From: Planctomycetota bacterium | Lineage (GTDB): Bacteria; Planctomycetota; Phycisphaerae; UBA1845 | Assembly: GCA_022566435.1 (NCBI GenBank) | Contig: JADFIX010000016.1 | Coordinates: forward strand, 1-13,891 | Reading direction: 5' to 3' | DNA: 13,891 bases | Shown: piece by piece, positions 1 to 5,311 of the stretch | Numbering within the stretch: the first letter of the stretch is position 1 | How the letters are laid out: every line of letters begins with the position of its first letter | The notes under the pieces: model-generated | What the model saw: only the letters and a program-made list of their open reading frames with translations | The model's database searches: none | Told to the model about the DNA's origin: nothing | Program-made: the position numbers and the translations under genes

Positions 1-1
1 C

Positions 2-313
2 GGTAGCTGGAAGTGGAAGTGGGCGCTGAGCCTGCAGGTCACCGGCATGGTCGGCATGACGATGGCGCTGCTTATCGCCGGCTACGAGCAGAGCTTCATC
101 GAGCGCGCCCTGGGTGGCTCGACTTGGTACGCGTACTTCCAGGCGCAGAACCACGAGTGGTTCATCCAGGCGATGATCTGGCGGCAGGCGTTCGGCTACC
201 TGTTCACCGGTGGCGTCGTGCTGATGCTCTGGGATATGTTGACGATCGGTCGCGCCGAGGACCGCAGCATCCAAGTGCTCGGTCACGATGCATCAGAAGG
301 AGGAGTCCTGTGA
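2..313 (+). CDS. Heme-copper oxidase subunit I / NorB-like protein, C-terminal fragment
   Basis: This is the last 103 residues of a membrane protein that begins before the window. Two hydrophobic helices are visible: one around [18 protein letters not shown], and one around the run [20 protein letters not shown] just before the end. Between them lies an aromatic stretch ([17 protein letters not shown]). This layout and the ending WDMLTIGR resemble the C-terminus of cbb3-type oxidase or nitric oxide reductase catalytic subunits (heme-copper oxidase superfamily). The haem and copper ligand histidines lie upstream and are not seen, so oxidase and NO reductase cannot be told apart. The stop TGA overlaps the GTG start of the cytochrome c that follows (GTGA), which indicates translational coupling. 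Codon use is rich in GCG, CTG and GTG and looks more proteobacterial than the rest of the window. Family call moderately sure; exact enzyme unknown. Confidence 0.6.
   Translation, partial: GSWKWKWALSLQVTGMVGMTMALLIAGYEQSFIERALGGSTWYAYFQAQNHEWFIQAMIWRQAFGYLFTGGVVLMLWDMLTIGRAEDRSIQVLGHDASEGGVL
297..305 (+). promoter_or_regulatory. Strong Shine-Dalgarno before cytochrome c
   Basis: AAGGAGGAG sits 4 nt before the GTG at 310 and fixes this GTG as the start of the cytochrome c, inside the end of the preceding oxidase gene. Confidence 0.7.
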
Positions 314-591
314 CAGTGAGGATCGGAGTCGTGCTGTTGGCAGCGCTGGTGATGTCAGGAACGGCGGCTGCGGCGGATGTGGCCGCGGGCCAGGCGAAGG
401 CCGCAGTCTGCGCGGGTTGCCACGGCCCGGCGGGGATCAGCATGAACCCGCTGTGGCCGAACCTGGCCGGTCAGCAGGTCCAGTATCTGGTGAAGTAGAT
501 GAAGGACTTCCGCGATGGCCGACGCGCCGATCCGATGATGGCGCCGATGGCGGCGGGGTTGAGTGACGCAGACATCGAGGACATTGCCGCC
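310..591 (+). pseudogene. Secreted c-type cytochrome, interrupted by TAG and cut off by a junction
   Basis: A class I cytochrome c that would carry electrons to the oxidase upstream. It starts at GTG 310, behind a strong ribosome binding site. Residues 1-22 form a signal peptide ([22 protein letters not shown]), followed by [20 protein letters not shown] with the haem-binding CAGCH. The frame then meets TAG at 496-498, where relatives have a glutamine (YLVKQMKDF type). After the stop the same frame continues as a perfect cytochrome C-terminus (MKDFRDGRRADPMMAPMAAG, with Met axial-ligand candidates, then LSDADIEDIAA). A single C-to-T change (CAG to TAG) would explain the stop. At about 591 the homology ends and a sugar phosphate isomerase begins, so the last few residues and the natural stop are missing. 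The break may be sequencing or assembly error at a contig edge, or a real pseudogene. Confidence 0.75.
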
Positions 592-594
592 TCG

Positions 595-774
595 CGAGTG
601 CATGAGCATCTCATCCCGGGTCACGGCGCGATCGACTTTCCCGCAGTGCTCGGCGCCGTTCGCGACTCGGGTTATAAGGGTTGGATCACGGTCGAACTGT
701 ATCCCTATCTCGATGATCCGGACGCGGCGGGTCGTGAGGCCATGGCTTTTTTGTCTCCGCATCTACCAACCTAA
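595..774 (+). pseudogene. Sugar phosphate isomerase/epimerase (TIM barrel), C-terminal fragment
   Basis: The 60 or so residues from RVHEHLIPGHGAIDF to the stop match the C-terminal strands of xylose-isomerase-like TIM-barrel proteins. The signature is a HxPGxGxID segment, then FPAVLGAVRDSGYKGWITVE followed by LYPY and a final helix. The rest of the barrel, roughly 200 residues, is absent because the upstream sequence in the same frame is a cytochrome c. The stop TAA at 772-774 lies 2 nt before the ATG of the UbiA gene, a spacing typical of a working operon, so this end belongs naturally with what follows. The same pairing (TIM-barrel protein plus UbiA) occurs in ebo clusters, which is only suggestive here. 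Substrate unknown. Confidence 0.65.
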
Positions 775-776
775 TC

Positions 777-1652
777 ATGCGTATCCGCCCCTACCTCGAG
801 TTGATCCGACCGCCGAATCTCGTCACCGCCGCCGCCGATCCCCTGGCCGGCTTCCTCGTGGCCGGTGGAGCGATGCATCGATATGACACGATCGTTCCCC
901 TCATGGTCGTGTCGGTTTGCCTATACGCGGCCGGGGTCGTCTTGAACGATGTGTGCGACGCGCAGCGCGATCGAGAATCCCGTCCTGAACGACCCATTCC
1001 TTCAGGGCGAATCGACGCCCGTCACGCCATGCGGTTCGCCTGTCTCCTCTTCGCCGTCGGGCTGACCGCGGCATGGATCACTGCGCCAATCGTCGGTGGC
1101 GTCGCCACCAGTCTCATCGTCGCCATCGTCTCTTATGACACGGTTTTGAAAAAAACGATTCTTGCGCCGGGAGCGATGGGCCTGTGTCGGGCGTTGAATC
1201 TGTCACTTGGATTGTGCGCGATGGATCCGCTGCCGTCGACATGGGTCGTCGTTCTGCCGGCCGCCCTCGTTTGGCTCTATATCTCATCGGTCACCCTCTT
1301 CGCGAGAGCCGAAAGCGGAGTCAGCAAGAGTCCGGTGCTCATCGCCGCCCTTGTCGGATTGACGACCGCCATTGTCGGGCAGGCGTTTCTCCATCCGCTA
1401 TTTGGATCGAGGCACATTGATCAACTGGTATTCTTGGCGCTTCTTGCGGCCGTCAGTGTGCGGCGTGGTTATCGGGCCATTAAAGACCCTCGACCCGCGG
1501 TGGTACAGGCGGCAGTCGGTGCGTTGGTGATCGGCCTGCTTTTTTTCGATGCTTCGTTAGTGTGGATGGCCAACGGTCCCGTCGCGGCCGCGTTACCGGC
1601 TGCGTTGATCGTCCCCGCAATGTTGCTGGCCCGTTTCTTTCGAGTGAGTTGA
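777..1652 (+). CDS. UbiA-family prenyltransferase, EboC-like
   Basis: An integral membrane protein of 291 residues, the usual size for UbiA enzymes, which join a polyprenyl chain to an acceptor. The first Asp-rich motif is clear: N57-D58-V59-C60-D61-A62-Q63-R64-D65 (NDxxDxxxD, binding Mg-diphosphate), followed by RPERPIPSGR. The second motif region carries YD at 120-121 with KK at 125-126, then GAMGLCRALNLSLG. The opening RPYLELIRPPNLVTAAADPL and the MGLCRALN block resemble EboC, the UbiA member of the ebo clusters described in bacteria and some algal plastids. The rest is a series of hydrophobic helices. It starts 2 nt after the isomerase stop and is translationally coupled to it. The acceptor cannot be read from the sequence. 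UbiA family is nearly certain; the EboC subgroup is likely but not proven, since EboA, B, D and F are not seen next to it. Confidence 0.85.
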   Translation: MRIRPYLELIRPPNLVTAAADPLAGFLVAGGAMHRYDTIVPLMVVSVCLYAAGVVLNDVCDAQRDRESRPERPIPSGRIDARHAMRFACLLFAVGLTAAWITAPIVGGVATSLIVAIVSYDTVLKKTILAPGAMGLCRALNLSLGLCAMDPLPSTWVVVLPAALVWLYISSVTLFARAESGVSKSPVLIAALVGLTTAIVGQAFLHPLFGSRHIDQLVFLALLAAVSVRRGYRAIKDPRPAVVQAAVGALVIGLLFFDASLVWMANGPVAAALPAALIVPAMLLARFFRVS

Positions 1653-1692
1653 TCGAGAAACCGATCGCCGCCTCCACAGTCCAAGACGACGC

Positions 1693-3162
1693 CTACAATT
1701 GCCGGACCCCCGCGGTGAGCGCACCGGGCAATGAGCCCCGAAGCAATGTCGTCGACTTTCCGGTTTTTTGTTCGTAGTCCACGATCGCGGAATGAAGCGC
1801 GTCGTGTGACTCCTTGGTTGCCTTCAGCAAGACCGCGACCACACCTCCGCAACCTCGGCCGGAAATCCTGCTGCCGACGATGCCAACGTCACGCCCGTGT
1901 TGCCGCAGTAGATTCGTGAGCAAATCGGTCTCGACGCTTCCCAAGCCGCTACGTTGCCCGTAGCTCCAGTGCGAGGCGTGCATCAAATCGCGCACGCGTC
2001 CTAGTTCGCTTTCGTCGCCCGTGCGCATCCACCGCGCCAAACATTCGACAAAATCGTTCGCCCTCGCGTTTTCGTAAATATGGTGCTCCGTGCGCGAACG
2101 TATCTTGTAGACCACCTCCGGCTCAATTCGCGTCAGCGGATCACCGGTCTCGCCGAAGCGGCTGTGAAATTCCGAGCCCTTCAACTTCGTCGGAAGACGA
2201 TCGCGAAACCGCTCGACGAAATCCGCCACCGAAACGCGGGCAAGGCCCCCATCCCCAAGTGAGTGATTTCCACCCGCGTGTTTCACGATGCGGTCGATCA
2301 ACGCGCGTCCCATGCACGCCGCGGTGCGCGCCCGCTCGTAGCGACGCCGCCACTCCGGGTCAACCGTACCGCAATGAACGCCGATCAACGCCAGACTCTT
2401 CGGCAAGCGCATGGCACCGACCAACGTACAGGGATCACATCGCAGTTGCGTCACGGTGTGCGGCTCGCCGATTAACGAGCAGAACGTTTCACTCATGCCC
2501 ACCGGCAATTTGAGCCAATCGTTGATGACGCGGTGACATACCTGGGCCGCGGCGATTGGCTCCGGCGTCTTATTCATCACTCGCGCCACCGCGGCCAATG
2601 TCGCCGCAGCGGTAGCGCTTTCTTTTCCGAGGTCGCGCAAATCGCCCATTGTCGATCCGACGACCAGCGACAACCCGCCGCCCAGACCCTCAACGATTTT
2701 GCTTCGCAACATCTCAATCAGTACGCCCCACACGCTCCGTACGCAGTGTCCATCGTTTCCTCGCACGTCTGCAAAGAGCTGCGCAAATGGCGAGTCCTGC
2801 GCGGAGATTCGGGACGCTTCTACGAGACTGTCGACGGACATCTGCCGCAGCCACTCGGGGCCGTCACTTTCGGGCACCGTGGCCACGGTCACCATGCCGT
2901 CCTGCCTGGCCTGAGCCGCTAGGCAGACATGCTCGGCGAGCGGCATTTGGAGCACCAGCGCGCCGCTGAAGTCCGCCAGCCCACTCATCACGTCCAGCCT
3001 TCCGGGCGCCGTCGCCAAAAATCGCGGCGCCCCGGACGCAAGGCGTTTCAAGGTATCGTAGGCGACGTGCGAAACCGTCGATGCGTCGTGACCCGCGCGA
3101 CCGGTGATGGCATGCGCGTTCGGCATGGCTCGCGGTATCGTCGTTTCGTGTTCAATCTTCAT
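1693..3162 (-). CDS. Arabinokinase-like GHMP family protein with altered catalytic motifs
   Basis: A 489-residue protein that lines up over its length with the kinase half of plant L-arabinokinase and with galactokinases. Motif 1 is APGRLDVMSGLADFSGALVL (52-71; compare GRIDVMGGIADYSGS in arabinokinase). The tail has LMHASHWSYGQRSGLGSVET (393-412; compare LMYQCHYSYSxCGLGSDGT) and motif 3 VGSRISGRGCGG (429-440). The ATP phosphate loop, normally PxGxGxSSSAA, reads MGDLRDLGKESATA (172-185) and has lost the Gly/Ser signature. The catalytic Asp of the MDQ triplet aligns with Glu225 in SET (224-226). These motif alignments are by eye. The protein could be a divergent sugar kinase or a non-catalytic relative. 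It follows the DUF151 gene on the same strand with 27 nt between, so they may share a transcript. The ATG at 3162 has no clear Shine-Dalgarno; a hairpin surrounds it. Confidence 0.75.
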   Translation of the reverse strand: MKIEHETTIPRAMPNAHAITGRAGHDASTVSHVAYDTLKRLASGAPRFLATAPGRLDVMSGLADFSGALVLQMPLAEHVCLAAQARQDGMVTVATVPESDGPEWLRQMSVDSLVEASRISAQDSPFAQLFADVRGNDGHCVRSVWGVLIEMLRSKIVEGLGGGLSLVVGSTMGDLRDLGKESATAAATLAAVARVMNKTPEPIAAAQVCHRVINDWLKLPVGMSETFCSLIGEPHTVTQLRCDPCTLVGAMRLPKSLALIGVHCGTVDPEWRRRYERARTAACMGRALIDRIVKHAGGNHSLGDGGLARVSVADFVERFRDRLPTKLKGSEFHSRFGETGDPLTRIEPEVVYKIRSRTEHHIYENARANDFVECLARWMRTGDESELGRVRDLMHASHWSYGQRSGLGSVETDLLTNLLRQHGRDVGIVGSRISGRGCGGVVAVLLKATKESHDALHSAIVDYEQKTGKSTTLLRGSLPGALTAGVRQL

Positions 3163-3178
3163 ACGGCTTTGCCCGTAT
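3161..3178 (-). other. Small inverted repeat over the GHMP gene start
   Basis: ATACGG and CCGTAT form a perfect 6-bp stem with a 6-nt loop. In the mRNA it would pair the first bases of the ATG with the leader and could limit ribosome access. The length is modest and could be chance. Confidence 0.3.
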
Positions 3179-3189
3179 CAGGTAAATAC

Positions 3190-3588
3190 TTAACAAACTT
3201 CTCTAAGGATGGCGTCATCCACAAAAATGGGCACGTCCGAACCCGCGCCAACCGCGATGGCGTCGGACGGCCGCGAGTCGATCTCGATCAACTCCCCGTT
3301 CCGTCGAAGGATCAGCTTGGCATAGAATGTCGAATTACGCAACTCGCTAATGACGATATGCTCCAAGTGACACTCGAGCTTGCCGAGAATACCGCCGATC
3401 AAGTCGTGGGTCATCGGCCTCGGCACACCGATTCCTTTCGTCCGGCGATCGATGGCGTATGCTTCGTGTACACCGATGAGGATGGGAAATGCACGCTCGC
3501 CGTCGATCTCGCGGAGCACGATCATCGACATTTTGTCTTCGTCACTGTCGACAATGACGATTCGGGCGAGCACCATCCGGATGAGCAT
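3190..3588 (-). CDS. DUF151 / bifunctional nuclease domain protein
   Basis: A 132-residue soluble protein made almost entirely of one BFN (DUF151) domain. Diagnostic stretches are RPMTHDLIGGILGKLECHLE (about 57-76), the ELRNSTFYAKLILRRNGE strand pair, and SRPSDAIAVGAGSDVPIFVD (about 104-123), the most conserved block of the family. The founding plant protein was reported to have RNase and DNase activity and a crystal structure exists for a Thermotoga member, but in most bacteria the role is untested. The ATG at 3588 has no clear Shine-Dalgarno and lies just after TATAGAAT, so a leaderless transcript is possible; Met5 is an alternative start. It is followed by the GHMP gene (27 nt) and preceded by panB (138 nt) on the same strand. 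Confidence 0.9.
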   Translation of the reverse strand: MLIRMVLARIVIVDSDEDKMSMIVLREIDGERAFPILIGVHEAYAIDRRTKGIGVPRPMTHDLIGGILGKLECHLEHIVISELRNSTFYAKLILRRNGELIEIDSRPSDAIAVGAGSDVPIFVDDAILREVC

Positions 3589-3661
3589 GGGATTCTATAC
3601 CGCCTAAGCGACGCCCGACTGAAGGCAGCGGACCGCGCCGTGTTCATTAGTGCGCCGAGTC

Positions 3662-3680
3662 TTCGGGCGCCGTGCCCGAA
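3662..3680 (-). other. Hairpin between panB and the DUF151 gene
   Basis: TTCGGGC and GCCCGAA make a perfect 7-bp stem around a 5-nt loop, about 47 nt after the panB stop. No U-run follows on either strand, so it is not a standard intrinsic terminator. It may be a processing or attenuation element. Confidence 0.35.
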
Positions 3681-3693
3681 TTCCAGTCTGGGT

Positions 3694-3722
3694 ATTCTAG
3701 CAGAACCGAGGACGAAATTGAA
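3694..3722 (-). promoter_or_regulatory. Possible sigma70-type promoter for the DUF151 gene
   Basis: Reading the minus strand, TTCAAT (3717-3722), a 17-nt spacer and TAGAAT (3694-3699) give a good -10 with a poor -35. It lies just past the panB stop, about 100 nt before the DUF151 start. This is pattern matching only. Confidence 0.25.
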
Positions 3723-3726
3723 CCAG

Positions 3727-4591
3727 TCAAGTCGTTGGTTTTTCCAGTATCGTTCGCAGCTCGCGCAGCTCCTTTGAATCCAACCCGACGCTATTGCCTT
3801 CCGTGGGGAATCGACCCTCCGCGACGTCTTCCCTGTAGGCGCGGAACGCTTCGATAAGCATATCATGAAGTTGAAGGTATTGCTTGACGGACCGAGGTGG
3901 GTGCCCCCCCGCCGAATCCGAGCATATCATGTAGCACGACAACCTGCCCGTCACAATGCGGACCGGATGCGATACCGATCACGGGTACGTCTGTCGACGC
4001 CGTAATGATCTGGGCGACCTCATTCGGGACGGCCTCAAGCAGTAGTGCTATCGCACCGGCCTCCACCATCATCTTGGCGTCTTCGATGATTCCGAGCGCT
4101 TCTCCGGATTGTTTTCCCTGCGTTCGATACCCGCCGAGACTCTGGATCGACTGGGGTTTTAACCCCAAATGGGCCATGACCGGGATCGTGGCCGTCGCCA
4201 TCGCCTCCACCGTTTTGACCAGTCGACGATCCACCTCGACTTTGATGCAATCGCACCCTCCCTTCGCCATGAAGAGACCGGCGTTGCGAATCGCTTCCTG
4301 CGCGGATATCTGAAAGGTAAGATAGGGCATGTCGCCCACGAGGTACGCGCACGGCGCACCACGCCGCACGGCCTCGGCAAGGGTCACCATGTGATCGATG
4401 GTCACGGGAAGTGTCGTGGAGTACCCCAGGCAAACTTCGCCGTACGTATCGCCCACCAGGAGTGAGTCGACCCGAGCGTCCTCCATCAGCCGCGCAGTCG
4501 CATAATCGTAACACGTCAGCATGGAGATTTTCTGCGATTCCCGCTTTCGTCCGCGTAACGTGCTAATCGTGATTTTTTTTCGTTCTTCCAT
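3727..4591 (-). CDS. panB: PanB, 3-methyl-2-oxobutanoate hydroxymethyltransferase (frameshifted)
   Basis: Transfers a hydroxymethyl group from methylene-tetrahydrofolate to 2-oxoisovalerate, giving ketopantoate for pantothenate and coenzyme A. Numbered from ATG 4591 (MEERKKITISTL), the Mg-binding Asp48 (VGDTYGEVCLGY), Asp87 (VGDMPY), Glu119 (KVEVD) and catalytic Glu186 (LLLEAVP) sit three residues beyond the E. coli positions 45, 84, 114 (five beyond), 181 (five beyond), so the order and spacing are those of the family. As written, the frame runs off after DMLGFGGG into nonfamily sequence and stops near 3863. Removing one G from the run of seven (plus-strand C at 3904-3910) restores GGGHPPRSVKQYLQLHDM and then AYREDVAEGRFPT, ending at 3727, for about 287 residues. 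The 1-nt insertion is probably a homopolymer error, less likely a true mutation. ATG 4609 is an alternative start. Confidence 0.9.
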
Positions 4592-4686
4592 ACCGAAGTC
4601 GAAGCCCATGTGCGACCGCAACCAGTGGTCTCGGCGGCGGGGAATTCAAACCCGGCCCGGTGCCCCATCGAGATTCTGATCCATGA

Positions 4687-4700
4687 TCCCGAATTCGGGA
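4687..4700. promoter_or_regulatory. Perfect 14-bp palindrome in the panB/hsp20 divergent region
   Basis: TCCCGAATTCGGGA is its own reverse complement. It lies just downstream of the proposed panB promoter and about 180 nt before hsp20, a suitable place for a repressor site. It does not match CIRCE, the HrcA operator (TTAGCACTC-N9-GAGTGCTAA). Function is a guess. Confidence 0.3.
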
Positions 4701-4717
4701 ACCACAACACGTCCTAG

Positions 4718-4746
4718 AGCATATACGGGTGGATTCCCGCTGACAA
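4718..4746 (-). promoter_or_regulatory. Candidate sigma70-type promoter for panB
   Basis: On the minus strand TTGTCA (4741-4746; 5 of 6 to TTGACA), exactly 17 nt of spacer, then TATGCT (4718-4723; 4 of 6 to TATAAT). Transcription would begin near 4711 and give a leader of about 100-120 nt before panB, containing the palindrome at 4687-4700. Confidence 0.4.
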
Positions 4747-4877
4747 GTAAAAACCCGCACACCCGGCATGGATCGCCTTCACTTTCGAAATCTCGGCGGG
4801 ATTGAAGGCCTGCCGACGCCCTGGTACAGTTCATGCAATCGTCGGTATCGACACACGGTCCCCCGGAGAGACGTCCC

Positions 4878-5303
4878 ATGACTCAACAAACGCACGCCTG
4901 GGGAAGCAATTTCAGCAAACTTGGCGAACACATGCGCACCATGCTCGACGAAATGCAGGGTCGCAATTACTTCCGATCGTCCGCCCCTGACATGTTTCAG
5001 CCCTCGGTCAACCTCTATGAAACATCTAGCAGCTATCACATCTGTGTAGAACTCGCCGGGATGCACCGCGAGGACATTGATCTTCGCGTGGACGGCGGTC
5101 GCTTGTGCATTCGCGGCCAACGCCAAAAACCGGTCATACCGGCCGGCGACGCAGAAGTCGGCGTGGCCCTCATGGAAATCGATTCGGGGCGGTTTCAGCG
5201 CAAATTGCCTGTCCCGAATGATGCCCAAATGGATGGAATGACAGCCTTATACAAGAACGGTCTTCTCTGGATAACGATTCCTCGAACCGGCGAATCCGGC
5301 TAG
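4878..5303 (+). CDS. Small heat shock protein, Hsp20/alpha-crystallin family
   Basis: A 141-residue cytoplasmic holdase that binds unfolding proteins without ATP. After an N-terminal arm of about 45 residues, the alpha-crystallin domain runs from PSVNLYETSSSYHICVELAG through REDIDLRVDGGRLCIRGQRQ to the signature MTALYKNGLLWITIPR (the A-x-x-x-N-G-x-L motif, with Leu-Tyr-Lys before NG). The C-terminal extension is very short (TGESG) and lacks the I-x-I motif that usually links dimers into oligomers, so assembly may be limited. ATG 4878 is preferred because GGAGAG (4865-4870) lies 7 nt before it; a longer frame from 4833 adds 15 residues unlike the family. The stop TAG merges into the Shine-Dalgarno of lon (TAGGA), a strong sign of co-translation. 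Confidence 0.9.
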   Translation: MTQQTHAWGSNFSKLGEHMRTMLDEMQGRNYFRSSAPDMFQPSVNLYETSSSYHICVELAGMHREDIDLRVDGGRLCIRGQRQKPVIPAGDAEVGVALMEIDSGRFQRKLPVPNDAQMDGMTALYKNGLLWITIPRTGESG

Positions 5304-5311
5304 GACGACCT

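Noticed and set aside
496..498. Programmed stop readthrough or pyrrolysine use
   Set aside because: No readthrough context or pyl genes seen, and the site lies beside a suspected assembly junction; a base error or mutation is simpler.
2929..3777. 282-codon plus-strand open frame
   Set aside because: It is antisense to the GHMP and DUF151 genes, has no family resemblance, and both of those are strongly supported on the other strand.
3904..3910. Programmed ribosomal frameshift in panB
   Set aside because: No known PanB uses frameshifting, no downstream pseudoknot is obvious, and G-run miscalls are common.
4625..4660. tRNA-like T-arm on the minus strand (GGTTTGAATTCC)
   Set aside because: No matching acceptor, D or anticodon arms can be drawn around it; the resemblance is only to the T-loop.
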